A stretch of 64,000 nucleotides of DNA from Undibacterium_A arcticum. Lineage in GTDB: Bacteria > Pseudomonadota > Gammaproteobacteria > Burkholderiales > Burkholderiaceae_D. Shown here one piece after another: positions 17,982 to 27,518 of this stretch. The translations under genes and the position numbers were made by a program. The notes under the pieces are model-generated. The model was given only the letters and a program-made list of their open reading frames with translations, was not told the DNA's origin and searched no databases. The stretch lies in NCBI RefSeq assembly GCF_042660705.1, contig NZ_JBHSUQ010000001.1; one strand, written 5' to 3'. Every line of letters begins with the position of its first letter. Position 1 is the stretch's first letter.

Positions 17982-20038
17982 TCAGTGCGCCGTCATCTCC
18001 CGCACCAGGTTTTCACCGCCGTAGATCTTGCCCAGCATCTCGGTGATTGCACCGCTGTGCACCGCGACCGTGCGGTTGATGCGGCCGTCGTACCAGAACG
18101 CACCGCCCAGCGAGTGGATATTGCCGTCGAAGATCAGGCCCACGATTTCACCGTTGCGGTTGATCATCGGGCTGCCGGAATTGCCGCCGATGATGTCGTT
18201 GGTGGTGACGAAATTGAAAGGCTGGGCCAGGTTCAGCCGGTCCTTCGCCTTGTGCCACGAGGCCGGCAACGCAAACGGCTCAGCCCCGGTATCGCGCTCG
18301 AATGCGCCGCCGATGGTGGTGAACGGTGCGATCTTCTTGCCGGCGTCATCCCAGCCTTTGACTTCGCCGTAGGACATGCGCAAGGTAAAGGTCGCGTCCG
18401 GATACGCATCCAGACCCTGCTGCGCAAAACGTGCCTGCGCAATCAGTTCCGAGTTCTTTTGCTCGACCGCCTCGACGTCCTGTTCAAATTGCTTGCGGAT
18501 GGCACGGGCGTGCGGATCGATCGCCAGCGCCAGCTTGATGAACGGGTCGTTCGAGCTTGCGATCGCATCCTTGCCGCCGGTCCACAGCGCCTTGCGCACC
18601 GCCGGATCGCCCAGCTTGGTGCCGTCGATCAGCGCCGCGGCGAATTGATCCGGCGCCTGTTTGCCCAGCACCTGCTTGACGAACGCGTCGTCGGCGCCCA
18701 TCGATTCGCGCATCTTGGTCAGCGACAGGCCGAGTGTGACTTTTTCGAAGTCGGGATACACCGGGGCGGTCGAGAACAATGTTTGCTCCAGCTCCGGCGT
18801 ATTGGCATCGGTGAATTCCGGCAGCCGCTCGCCATTCGGTTTGCTGCGTTCGTCGGCGCCGCGCACCAGCATCCGCGCGTACTGGAAGTAATGGCTGTCG
18901 AAACCACGACCGCGCCCGACCATGGTCAGGGGCACGCTGAGCTGGCGCGCCGCCTGCTGCACCCTGTCGATCGCATCCCAGGCGCCGCCGAGCCGGGTCT
19001 TCAGATCCGGCCGGGACGCCACGAAGCGGCGCAACGCAGCCTCATCCTCCTGCTTTTTCTTCATCAGCGCCGGGTCCAGCATGGTCTCGAGCTGGCCCTT
19101 GAATACCTTGAAGCCGTTTTCCACGCCGAACAGTTCCGCTTCGGCCAGGCGCGCCGCCTCGGGGCCGGTCTTGGCGTATTGCTCCATCACGCCGCGCAGC
19201 TCCGACAATTGCAGCAGCCGCGGGATCAGCCCGGTATCGCGCAAGGTGGCCAGCTGCGACAGCGTCAGCTGACGCTGGGTCCGGCCCGGTTGACCGGTGA
19301 CGAACACCATCTCGGCATCCTGTGCGCCGTTCTTGCTGAACGGGAAGTAATCCTTGATCACCGCCGGCTTGCCATTCTCGTACACGCGCAGCAGCGAGAT
19401 GTCGAGGTCATAGCGCGGGAAATTGAAGTTGTCCGGATCGCCGCCAAAAATGCCGCGGCCCGTTCCGGCGCCCACACCAGGCGGGTGTCCTGGAAGCGGT
19501 GGTATTTGTACACATGGTAACGGCCGCCGTGGTACAGGTTGACCACGTCGCAGCGCACCGTATCCTTGTCGCTGCCGACGCATTCCGAGCTCAGCCTGGC
19601 ATTGATCGCGTCTTGCGCGCGCTTGAAGGCCTCGCCATCCAGGCCCTTGGTGGCGCTCTTGACCTGTTCGGTCACATCCTTGATCTGTTCCAGGCGATTG
19701 AGTTCGATCTCCGGGCAACGCACTTCTTGTTCGCGCTTGTTGGCCATGAAACCGTCGTTCATGTAATTTTTCTGCGCGCTCGACAATTGCTCCACGCATT
19801 CCGCCGCGCAATGATGATTGGTCATCACCAGACCGTCTTTTGAAATGAACGAGGCCGAGCAGCCGCCGGCAATCCGGGCCGAGCCGAGCATCACATGCTT
19901 GACCCAGTCGCCGCCGGGTGTGAAACCGTATTCGGCCTGCATCCGCTTGGCCGGCAGGTTGTCGAGGGTCCACATGCCCTCGGCGGCCAGCGTGATGCCG
20001 GGTATCGCGAGTGCTGCCAGTAACCAGTGAATTCGCAT
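17982..20038 (-). CDS. S46-family serine peptidase (dipeptidyl-peptidase 7/11 type), frameshifted in this sequence
   Basis: An exported or periplasmic dipeptidyl-peptidase of the S46 family, about 685 residues after repair. The ATG at 20038 with GGGAG upstream begins a signal peptide (MRIHWLLAALAIPGITLA). The catalytic histidine is in GLVMTNHHCA and the catalytic serine in GGNSGSPMIN near the C-terminus. The frame breaks in a run of five A on the plus strand (19446-19450): WAPERAAAF should continue FGGDPDNFNFPRYDLD, which needs one more T on the coding strand. The rest is intact. A hairpin sits just before the ribosome site and an ATAC-N8-GTAT motif lies about 130 bases upstream. Confidence 0.9.
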
Positions 20039-20049
20039 GATTGCTCCCT

Positions 20050-20073
20050 TTGCTTGGTGACAAAACCAAGCAA
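20050..20073 (-). promoter_or_regulatory. Leader hairpin directly before the S46 peptidase ribosome site
   Basis: A perfect 8-bp inverted repeat (TTGCTTGG / CCAAGCAA, 8-base loop) ends about 12 bases before the ATG, next to AAAGGGAG. It could modulate ribosome access; function is untested. Confidence 0.4.
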
Positions 20074-20164
20074 TCTACTCGCTATCATTAGTGCTGGCAA
20101 GAAAGGAAAAGGCAGGGAAAAGCAGCGATCGCGCCACTCTGTACCGGCGCCTGATCCGGTACGA

Positions 20165-20188
20165 TTTTATACTGGACGCAGTATAAAA
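20165..20188 (-). promoter_or_regulatory. ATAC-N8-GTAT promoter motif upstream of the S46 peptidase
   Basis: Arms TTTTATACTG and CAGTATAAAA form a perfect 10-bp inverted repeat around four bases. Read on the minus strand it is ATACTGCGTCCAGTAT followed by AAAA, a TATAAA -10 candidate, about 127 bases before the peptidase ATG. It partly overlaps the T tract of the fur terminator. Confidence 0.45.
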
Positions 20189-20211
20189 AAAAAGCCCGTT
20201 CATCAACGGGC
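20185..20211 (-). terminator. Rho-independent terminator of fur
   Basis: On the minus strand GCCCGTT-GATG-AACGGGC is followed by nine T. It lies about 107 bases past the fur stop. Confidence 0.88.
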
Positions 20212-20317
20212 GGACGGGACAGGGTTTTGATTAATACTCCCCTGTTATTTCACTCCTGAAATAATTGATGCGGCGCAATAAAGCGACGTTCAAGCATCAC
20301 TGCTGCAATCAAAAAAA

Positions 20318-20749
20318 TTATCGGGCGCGATGCGGACAATCGGTTTTGCTGCAATGGGCGTACAACGCCAATGCATGCTCGGCAATTTCAAAGCCGCGCT
20401 GATGCGCAATGGTTTGCTGGCGCTTTTCGATTTCCTCGTCGAAAAATTCCTCGACCCGGCCACAGTCGAGGCACACCAGATGGTCGTGATGGGAGCCTTC
20501 GTTCAGCTCGAAAATGGCCTTGCCGGTTTCAAAATGATTACGGCTGAGCAAACCGGCCTGTTCAAACTGGGTCAGCACGCGGTACACGGTTGCCAGGCCG
20601 ACATCCATATTCTCGGTGATCAGTATCTTGTAGACGTCTTCGGCGGTCAGGTGGCGCACCGCACTGTTCTGGAAAATTTCCAGTATTTTCAGGCGCGGCA
20701 GGGTCGCTTTCAGGCCGCTGGCTTTCAGGTCGGAGGGGGTATTGGTCAT
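20318..20749 (-). CDS. fur: Ferric uptake regulator
   Basis: A 143-residue Fe2+-dependent repressor. The N-terminal winged helix includes LKATLPRLKILEIF and VGLATVYRVLTQFEQAGLL. The metal sites show as HHDH (in EGSHHDHLVCLDCGRVEEF) and the C-terminal YAHCSKTDC. I chose the ATG at 20749 (MTNTPSDLK), the usual Burkholderiales start; the frame stays open upstream. It is divergent from bamE, with 111 bases between, as in other betaproteobacteria. No convincing Fur box was seen in that gap. Confidence 0.97.
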   Translation of the reverse strand: MTNTPSDLKASGLKATLPRLKILEIFQNSAVRHLTAEDVYKILITENMDVGLATVYRVLTQFEQAGLLSRNHFETGKAIFELNEGSHHDHLVCLDCGRVEEFFDEEIEKRQQTIAHQRGFEIAEHALALYAHCSKTDCPHRAR

Positions 20750-20860
20750 GTAATTGGTTGGATAACGGTGATCTGCTTTATCATATAGCGTTTTGGCGCC
20801 GAAGCTCAATCGAATTGCAGCGACGGGCTCACCATCTTGATATCCGACTTAAAGCCGCCC

Positions 20861-21487
20861 ATGCGAATGTTGCTCTCGTATTCACATCATGCATTACGCC
20901 GTACACCCACCGCCGCTGGCGCTTTGTGCCTGGCACTGGCCGCGTGCCTGTCAGGTTGCGCCACCACCAGGAACCCGTTGATCGACGATGCCCCCGCGCC
21001 GCAAGCCGCCGCTGCAGCCACGGCGGCGCCGGCGGCTGAAGGCAGTGCGCCCGGCACCGCGCCGGTGGCGACAGCCGCCGAATCGGGAGTGAAAACCACC
21101 GGCCCGTCCAAGCTGCAGCGGGTGTTCGGCATATTCTCGCCGTACCGGATCACGATTCAGCAAGGCAATTTCGTGTCGGAAGAAATGGTCGCACAGTTGA
21201 ATCCCGGCATGACCCAGGAACAGGTGCGCTTCGTGCTGGGCACGCCGCTGCTGACCGACCTGTTCCACGCCGACCGCTGGGACTATTTGTTCCGTCTGCA
21301 AAAAGGCGACGGTGAACTCACCACCAGTCGCGTCACGCTGTTCTTCAAGGACAAGCGTCTCGACCACTTCGAGGGCGGCAACCTGCCTACCGAAAACGAA
21401 TACATCGCCCGTATCGCCGGCGCTCCGCAAAAAGCCACGGACGCGGCGCCGGAAGCGGCGCCGCCGCAAATCCACATCACAAAGTAA
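20861..21487 (+). CDS. bamE: Outer membrane assembly lipoprotein BamE (SmpA/OmlA)
   Basis: A component of the BAM complex that folds outer membrane proteins. The N-terminus is a lipoprotein signal ending in LAACLSGC, so the mature protein starts at that cysteine. A long Ala/Pro-rich linker follows, then the BamE fold (VSEEMVAQLNPGMTQEQVRF, GTPLLTDLFHADRWDYLF). At about 208 residues it is longer than E. coli BamE because of the linker and an Ala/Pro-rich tail. The start could be 20861 or 20867. It ends 7 bases before dapB, so the two form an operon. Confidence 0.93.
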   Translation: MRMLLSYSHHALRRTPTAAGALCLALAACLSGCATTRNPLIDDAPAPQAAAAATAAPAAEGSAPGTAPVATAAESGVKTTGPSKLQRVFGIFSPYRITIQQGNFVSEEMVAQLNPGMTQEQVRFVLGTPLLTDLFHADRWDYLFRLQKGDGELTTSRVTLFFKDKRLDHFEGGNLPTENEYIARIAGAPQKATDAAPEAAPPQIHITK

Positions 21488-21494
21488 TCACGCC

Positions 21495-22310
21495 ATGACT
21501 CCATTGCCCCCATTGCAGATCGCCGTTGCAGGCGCCAGCGGCCGCATGGGCCGGATGCTGATCGAAGCGATCCAGAACGCGCCCGATACCATGCTGGCCG
21601 GCGCGCTGGACCAGCCGTCGTCACCGGCGATCGGCACCGATGCCGCGCAATTTCTGGGCCGACCAGCCGGCGTGTTGATCGAATCCGATTTCGCCAAGGG
21701 ACTGGCCCAGGCCGACTATCTGATCGATTTCACCCGTCCCGAAGGCACGCTGGCGCATCTGGAATACTGCGCCGCGCACGGCATCAAGATGATCATCGGC
21801 ACCACCGGCTTCGACGAGGCCGGCAAGGCGGCGATCGCCGCGGCGGCGCAGAAAACGGCGATCATGTTCGCGCCCAATATGAGCGTCGGCGTCAACGTCA
21901 CGCTGAAACTGCTGGAATTGGCGGCGCAGAGTTTCAGCGAAGGGTATGACGTCGAAATTATCGAGGCGCATCACCGTCACAAGGTCGATGCGCCATCCGG
22001 CACCGCGCTGCAGATGGGTCAAGTGATCGCCGGCGCGATGGGCCGCAAGCTCGACGAGGTCGCCGTGTATGCGCGCGAAGGCGTGACCGGCGAGCGCGAC
22101 CCGTCGTCGATCGGCTTCGCCACGATTCGCGGCGGCGATATCGTCGGCGACCACACGGTGCTGTTTGCCGGCATCGGCGAACGGATCGAAATCTCGCACA
22201 AGTCATCCAGCCGCGTCACCTACGCGCACGGCAGCCTGCGCGCGGCGCGCTTCCTGGCCGACAAGCGCAGCGGCTTGTACGACATGCAGGATGTGCTCGG
22301 GTTTCGCTGA
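21495..22310 (+). CDS. dapB: 4-hydroxy-tetrahydrodipicolinate reductase
   Basis: A 271-residue NAD(P)H-dependent reductase of lysine and diaminopimelate synthesis. The nucleotide site AVAGASGRMGRML is at the N-terminus, GTTGF near residue 103, and the family signature EIIEAHHRHKVDAPSGTAL near residues 155-173, with the catalytic His and Lys. Cytoplasmic. It is seven bases downstream of bamE. Confidence 0.98.
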   Translation: MTPLPPLQIAVAGASGRMGRMLIEAIQNAPDTMLAGALDQPSSPAIGTDAAQFLGRPAGVLIESDFAKGLAQADYLIDFTRPEGTLAHLEYCAAHGIKMIIGTTGFDEAGKAAIAAAAQKTAIMFAPNMSVGVNVTLKLLELAAQSFSEGYDVEIIEAHHRHKVDAPSGTALQMGQVIAGAMGRKLDEVAVYAREGVTGERDPSSIGFATIRGGDIVGDHTVLFAGIGERIEISHKSSSRVTYAHGSLRAARFLADKRSGLYDMQDVLGFR

Positions 22311-22495
22311 TATTGCTTGATTTCACCCGATTTTGACGGAGTATATTGCAACTCTGCATGATTTAATTGCGCAACAAGCCATCAAGCGGATGAGTATATT
22401 AGCGGCTTGTCAGCACCGGCAGCCTTCGATGAAACCGGGATACCACAGCAACCGTAGTACTGCAGCAACCATAAATCGACCCTGACCCCGGCCCC

Positions 22496-23206
22496 ATGAA
22501 TCCCGTTCTCGCACCGCAAGCTTCAGGACTGTCCCACTACTGGTCGCAAGGCGACGCGGTCAGCCACACAGTCGCCTATGTGCTGCTGCTGATGTCGCTG
22601 GTCAGCTGGTATTTCATCCTGTCCAAGAGCTGGAGTTCGTGGCGCATCCGCAAGAGCGCCGGCACGCTGGACGCATTCTGGAAGGCGCCGACCCTGCCCG
22701 ACGCGATCGCCGTGATACGCCAGGCCGATAGCGAGAACGTGTTCACGCCGCTGGCGGCGCAAAGCGTCGAAGCCGCCAGCATGAAGGCGCAGAGCGGCTC
22801 GCCGGCTTCGCTGAATGCCAGCATCGATCCCAGTGAACTGATCACGCGCACCCTGCGCCAGGCGATCAACCGCGTGTCGTCGCGCCTCGAAGCCGGCCTG
22901 ACACTGCTGGCCTCGGTCGGCGCCACCGCACCGTTTGTCGGCCTGCTCGGCACCGTATGGGGCATTTATCATGCGCTGGCGGCGGTATCGACGGCCGGCA
23001 CAGTGCAGATCGACAAGGTTGCCGGCCCGGTCGGCGAGGCGCTGATCATGACTGCGCTCGGACTGACGGTAGCGATCCCGGCGGTGTTGGCCTATAACGC
23101 ATTTAACCGCGTCAACCGGCTGACACTGGCCGAACTCGACGCCTTCGCGCACGATTTGCACGCCTACCTGACCACCGGCGCGCGCGTGATTGGCAAAGAA
23201 GCCTGA
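22496..23206 (+). CDS. exbB: MotA/TolQ/ExbB-family proton channel protein
   Basis: A 236-residue inner membrane protein with three transmembrane segments: one near residues 20-40, and two after the family block VGATAPFVGLLGTVWGIYHAL (about 140-160), ending in AVLAYNAFNR. Together with ExbD it forms the proton-driven motor that energises TonB-dependent uptake. A large cytoplasmic loop lies between the first two helices. exbD follows by 23 bases. No tonB gene is nearby, so assignment as ExbB rather than TolQ rests on the gene pair alone. Confidence 0.85.
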   Translation: MNPVLAPQASGLSHYWSQGDAVSHTVAYVLLLMSLVSWYFILSKSWSSWRIRKSAGTLDAFWKAPTLPDAIAVIRQADSENVFTPLAAQSVEAASMKAQSGSPASLNASIDPSELITRTLRQAINRVSSRLEAGLTLLASVGATAPFVGLLGTVWGIYHALAAVSTAGTVQIDKVAGPVGEALIMTALGLTVAIPAVLAYNAFNRVNRLTLAELDAFAHDLHAYLTTGARVIGKEA

Positions 23207-23229
23207 CCTCATCTCAAGCGGGAGTCGAC

Positions 23230-23691
23230 ATGACCTTTGGCGGATTCAACGACCAGCAGCACGCGGCACCGATGTCCGAGATCAACGTCACGCCGATGGT
23301 CGACGTGATGCTGGTACTACTGGTGATCTTCATCATCACCGCACCGCTGTTCACGCACGCGATCAAACTCGATCTGCCGAATGCGCGCTCGGCCGCCGCA
23401 CCGGACCAGCCCGAGACGATTTCCCTGTCGATCGACGCCCAGGGCAAGCTGTACTGGAACCAGGATCCAGTCGCGCCGGACGCGCTCGGCGCGAAGCTGG
23501 CAGCCGCGGCACAAAAGTCGCCGCAACCTGAACTGCAGCTGCGCGCCGACAAGGACACCCGTTACGAGGTGATCGCGCAGGTGATGGCGGCAGCGCAGAG
23601 CAATAATCTGGGCAAGCTCGGCTTCGTTACCGAACCGAAGCCAGGGATGGCAGCGGCCTCCACACAGACCAATATCCAGGCGAAACCATAA
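23230..23691 (+). CDS. exbD: ExbD/TolR-family biopolymer transport protein
   Basis: A 153-residue protein with one N-terminal transmembrane helix (VTPMVDVMLVLLVIFIITAP) whose Asp is the proton-carrying residue, then a periplasmic domain with LSIDAQGKLYWN and ADKDTRYEVIAQVMAAAQ. Partner of the upstream ExbB. Its stop overlaps the start of the barstar gene (TAATG). Confidence 0.92.
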   Translation: MTFGGFNDQQHAAPMSEINVTPMVDVMLVLLVIFIITAPLFTHAIKLDLPNARSAAAPDQPETISLSIDAQGKLYWNQDPVAPDALGAKLAAAAQKSPQPELQLRADKDTRYEVIAQVMAAAQSNNLGKLGFVTEPKPGMAAASTQTNIQAKP

Positions 23692-24017
23692 TGACCAAAG
23701 TCATCCTCGACGGCGCCGCCATCCGCGACTGGGCCGCGTTTCACAACCTGTGCGAACAGGCGTTCGGCTTTCCTGAGTTCTATGGCCGCAATATGAACGC
23801 GTGGGTCGATTGCCTCAGTTATCTGCGTGACGACGACGGCATGTCGAAGTTCCATCTGACCGAACATGAGGTGTTGCAGATCGAATTGCTGCATGCCGAA
23901 CAGCTGCGCCAGAGCGCGCCCGAGATTCTGGAAGAGCTGGAATTTTGCATCGCCGCCCTTAACGAACGCTATGAGGATTACGGCGAACTGCCGGCGCTGT
24001 CGCTGCTGCTGCGCTGA
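23691..24017 (+). CDS. Barstar-family ribonuclease inhibitor
   Basis: A 108-residue acidic protein with the barstar fold pattern: ILDGAAIRDWAAFHNLCEQAF, then GFPEFYGRNMNAWVDCLSYL, the helix pair that binds barnase. The family blocks secreted or toxic RNases. It is translationally coupled to exbD (one-base overlap). No barnase-like RNase is encoded in this window, so it may protect against RNases from other cells or serve a different role. Confidence 0.85.
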   Translation: MTKVILDGAAIRDWAAFHNLCEQAFGFPEFYGRNMNAWVDCLSYLRDDDGMSKFHLTEHEVLQIELLHAEQLRQSAPEILEELEFCIAALNERYEDYGELPALSLLLR

Positions 24018-24084
24018 TCCGGCGCCGATATCCGGGCGCTAGCGTGGTCCGGGCGCACCCGCGCGGCTGGACCCCGGATTGAGC

Positions 24085-24145
24085 AAGTAGGATGGGTGCA
24101 ACCCATCATCCAGGTCCGCAATGATGGGTTGCACCCATCCTACTT
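24085..24145. repeat. REP-like hairpin with GTAG foot (GTAGGATGGGTTGC type)
   Basis: Two perfect 25-bp arms (24085-24109 and 24121-24145) fold on an 11-base loop. The core reads GTAGGATGGGTGCAACCCAT. A second copy lies at 28599-28660. It sits between the barstar gene and leuS. Confidence 0.85.
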
Positions 24146-24253
24146 GCCACTTGTTTAATGCGATGGCCCGGGGTCCGGACGCAGCGGCGAGGCGGAGCAG
24201 CAGATTGAGCCCGTATAATGCTCGGTTCAAATCACTTTTTGGCCGCATCCCTC

Positions 24254-26887
24254 ATGCAAGAAAAATACAGCCCAGCCGACGTCGAACAATCCGCCCAAGC
24301 CCATTGGCGGGCCATCGACGCCTACAAAGCAGTCGAAAACGATCCCCGTTTCCCGAAAGGCAAGTTCTACGCCTGTTCGATGCTGCCCTACCCTTCGGGC
24401 AAGCTGCACATGGGCCATGTGCGCAATTACACCATCAACGACGTGATGTACCGCTACCTGCGGATGAATGGCTACAACGTGCTGATGCCGATGGGCTGGG
24501 ACGCGTTCGGGATGCCGGCCGAAAATGCGGCAATCGCCAACAACGTGCCGCCGGCGCAATGGACTTATTCCAACATCGCGCACATGAAGCAGCAGATGCA
24601 GGCGATCGGCCTGGCAATCGACTGGTCGCGCGAAATGACCGCCTGCAGGCCGGAATACTATCGCTGGAATCAGTGGCTGTTCCTGAAGATGCTGGAAGGC
24701 ATCATCTACAAGAAAACCGGCACCGTAAACTGGGACCCGGTCGACCAGACCGTGCTGGCTAACGAACAGGTGATCGACGGTCGCGGCTGGCGTTCCGGCG
24801 CGCAAATCGAAAAGCGCGAGATACCAATGTACTACGCGCGGATCACCGACTACGCCGAAGAATTGCTGGATCACGTCAACCACAATCTGCCCGGCTGGCC
24901 GGAGCGGGTGCGCGTGATGCAGTCGAACTGGATCGGCAAGTCGACCGGGGTACGCTTCGCATTCCCGCACGAGATCAAGGACGACGACGGCAAGCTGATT
25001 AACGACGGCAAGCTGTGGGTGTTTACCACCCGCGTCGACACCATCAAGGGCGTGACCTTCTGCGCGGTGGCACCGGAACATGCGCTGGCGACTCACGCCG
25101 CCAAATCGAATCCGGAACTGGCCGAGTTCATCGCCGAGTGCAAGAAAGGCGGCGTGGCCGAGGCCGACATGGCGACGATGGAAAAGAAAGGCATGCCGAC
25201 CGGCCTGTTCGTCAAGCACCCGCTGACCGGCCAGCTGCTCGAAGTCTGGGTCGGCAACTACGTGCTGATCACCTACGGCGACGGCGCGGTAATGGGCGTG
25301 CCGGCGCACGACGAGCGCGATTTTGCATTTGCCCATAAATATGTACTGCCGATTCGACAGGTGATCGCGGTCGAAGGCCAGACCTTTTCCGAAGCAAGCT
25401 GGCACGACTGGTACGACGACAAGGAACTCGGGGTCTGCATCGACTCCGGCAAATACGACGGCATGGCGTATCAGGACGCGGTCGATGCGATCGCCGCCGA
25501 CCTCGCCGAGCTGGGCCTGGGCGAAAAGAAGATCACCTACCGCTTGCGCGACTGGGGCATCTCGCGCCAGCGTTACTGGGGTACGCCGATCCCGATCATC
25601 CACTGCGAACACTGTGGCGCGGTGCCGGTGCCGGAGCAGGATTTGCCGGTGGTGTTGCCGGAAGACTGTGTGCCGGACGGCAGCGGCAACCCGCTCAACA
25701 AGCATGAAAAATTCCTGCACGTCGATTGCCCGCAATGCGGCAAGCCGGCGCGGCGCGAGACCGACACCATGGATACCTTCGTCGACTCGTCCTGGTATTA
25801 CATGAAATACACCTCGCCTGACGCCGGTAACGCCATGGTCGACCAGCGCAACGATTACTGGATGCCGATGGACCAGTATATCGGCGGCATCGAGCATGCG
25901 GTGATGCACCTTCTGTACGCGCGCTTCTGGACCAAGGTGATGCGCGACTTCGGGCTGGTCAAGTTCGACGAGCCATTCGTCAACCTGCTGACCCAAGGCA
26001 TGGTGCTGAACGAAACCTATTACCGCGAAGAGGCCGGCGGCAAGAAGACCTGGTTCAACCCGGACGATGTCGAACTGAAGCTGGACGACAAGGGTCGGCC
26101 GCTGTCGGCGCGACTGAAATCCGATGGCGCTGCGGTCGAAATCGGCGGCATCGAAAAGATGTCAAAATCGAAGAACAACGGCATCGACCCGCAAGCGCAA
26201 ATCGACCAGTACGGCGCCGACACCGCACGCATGTTCACGATGTTCGCGTCGCCGCCGGAACAGACACTGGAATGGTCGGGCAGCGGCGTCGAAGGTGCGA
26301 ACCGTTTCCTCAAGCGCGTGTGGGCGTATGCATACGCGCAAGCCGGACGCATAGCGGCGGGCGCCGGCGCTCTGAAGGATTTGACCGATACGCACAAGAG
26401 CTTGCGCCGTGAAATCCACAAGATTTTGCAGCAGGCCGACCACGACTTGAAGCGCACGCAATACAACACCGTCGTATCGGCCTGCATGAAAATGTTGAAC
26501 ACGCTGGAAGGCGCCAAGCTCGATGACAGCGCGGTATCGAATGCCGTGATCGCCGAAGGCCTGTCGATATTCCTGCGCGTGCTGAACCCGGTGGCGCCGC
26601 ACATCACCCATGTGCTGTGGCAGGAACTCGGCTACGCCAAGGCAGATGGTGACATTCTCGACGCCCCTTGGCCGCAGGTCGACGCGGCCGCGTTGGTGCA
26701 GGCCGAGATCGAACTGATGATCCAGGTCAACGGCAAGTTGCGCGGCAGCATCACGGTCGCCAAGGATGCCGACAAGGCAACCATCGAAGCGGCCGCACTC
26801 GCCAACGAGCAGGCGCAACGCTACATCGAAGGCACGCCGAAGAAGATCATCATCGTGCCTGGCAAACTGGTCAATATCGTGGCCTGA
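24254..26887 (+). CDS. leuS: Leucyl-tRNA synthetase
   Basis: An 877-residue class I synthetase that charges tRNA-Leu. HMGH (the HIGH motif) is at residues 52-55 and KMSKS at about 635-639. A complete editing domain sits between them, including GVPAHDERDFAFAHKY. WDAFGMPAENAA and RDWGISRQRYWGTPIPII are typical. I chose the ATG at 24254 (MQEKYSP); an upstream in-frame start would add residues not typical of the family. lptE follows. Confidence 0.98.
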   Translation: MQEKYSPADVEQSAQAHWRAIDAYKAVENDPRFPKGKFYACSMLPYPSGKLHMGHVRNYTINDVMYRYLRMNGYNVLMPMGWDAFGMPAENAAIANNVPPAQWTYSNIAHMKQQMQAIGLAIDWSREMTACRPEYYRWNQWLFLKMLEGIIYKKTGTVNWDPVDQTVLANEQVIDGRGWRSGAQIEKREIPMYYARITDYAEELLDHVNHNLPGWPERVRVMQSNWIGKSTGVRFAFPHEIKDDDGKLINDGKLWVFTTRVDTIKGVTFCAVAPEHALATHAAKSNPELAEFIAECKKGGVAEADMATMEKKGMPTGLFVKHPLTGQLLEVWVGNYVLITYGDGAVMGVPAHDERDFAFAHKYVLPIRQVIAVEGQTFSEASWHDWYDDKELGVCIDSGKYDGMAYQDAVDAIAADLAELGLGEKKITYRLRDWGISRQRYWGTPIPIIHCEHCGAVPVPEQDLPVVLPEDCVPDGSGNPLNKHEKFLHVDCPQCGKPARRETDTMDTFVDSSWYYMKYTSPDAGNAMVDQRNDYWMPMDQYIGGIEHAVMHLLYARFWTKVMRDFGLVKFDEPFVNLLTQGMVLNETYYREEAGGKKTWFNPDDVELKLDDKGRPLSARLKSDGAAVEIGGIEKMSKSKNNGIDPQAQIDQYGADTARMFTMFASPPEQTLEWSGSGVEGANRFLKRVWAYAYAQAGRIAAGAGALKDLTDTHKSLRREIHKILQQADHDLKRTQYNTVVSACMKMLNTLEGAKLDDSAVSNAVIAEGLSIFLRVLNPVAPHITHVLWQELGYAKADGDILDAPWPQVDAAALVQAEIELMIQVNGKLRGSITVAKDADKATIEAAALANEQAQRYIEGTPKKIIIVPGKLVNIVA

Positions 26888-26957
26888 TGGATTGCCTGTA
26901 ACAAGGAAAATCGTACAAGGCAAATCGGACAAGACTAATCGGACAGGACTAAACGGG

Positions 26958-27509
26958 ATGTTCAAGATGCAGTTTTCAAAGGCCCAAAACGCCGGCCACT
27001 TGCTCGCTCAGGTGCGCGGCTACGCACTGCTCGTGCTGGCAGCGTGCGCGCTGTCGGCCTGCGGCTTCCACCTGCGCGGCTCGACCGGCAAGACCAGCCT
27101 GCCGTTCAAGTCGATCTATGTGGCGTTGCCGGAATCTTCACCACTCGGTGCCGAGCTCAAGCGCAACTTGCGCGCCGGCGGCGATACCACGGTGGTGGCC
27201 GATCCGAAGGCGGCCCAGGTCGTGATGGAAGTGCTGTCGGAGGCGAAGAACAAACAGATCCTGTCCCTCAACTCGCAGGGCCGGGTACGCGAATATTCGC
27301 TGACGTATACGCTGGTGTTTCGGGTCAAGGACAGCCAGGAACGCGAAGTCCTGGCACCAACCGAGATCACGCTGAAACGCGCGATCAGCTATAACGAGAA
27401 TCAGGCGCTGGCCAATGAAAGTGAAGAAGCGCTGTTGTATCGCGACATCCAGACCGATCTGGTACAGCAGCTGATGCGCCGCCTTGGCGCACTGCGGCTG
27501 GCGCCCTGA
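26958..27509 (+). CDS. lptE: LPS-assembly lipoprotein LptE
   Basis: A 183-residue outer membrane lipoprotein that plugs LptD and helps place LPS on the cell surface. The signal ends in CALSACGFHLRG, with the lipidated Cys and the family's GFHLRG just after. The later TEITLKRAISYNENQALANE is also typical. ATG 26958 is used; 26967 is an alternative. It lies between leuS and holA, the standard order. Confidence 0.94.
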   Translation: MFKMQFSKAQNAGHLLAQVRGYALLVLAACALSACGFHLRGSTGKTSLPFKSIYVALPESSPLGAELKRNLRAGGDTTVVADPKAAQVVMEVLSEAKNKQILSLNSQGRVREYSLTYTLVFRVKDSQEREVLAPTEITLKRAISYNENQALANESEEALLYRDIQTDLVQQLMRRLGALRLAP

Positions 27510-27518
27510 AGGGCCACG

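Noticed and set aside
20750..20860. Fur autoregulation box in the fur-bamE gap
   Set aside because: I found no 19-bp GATAATGATAATCATTATC-like sequence; a weak site cannot be excluded without a matrix scan.
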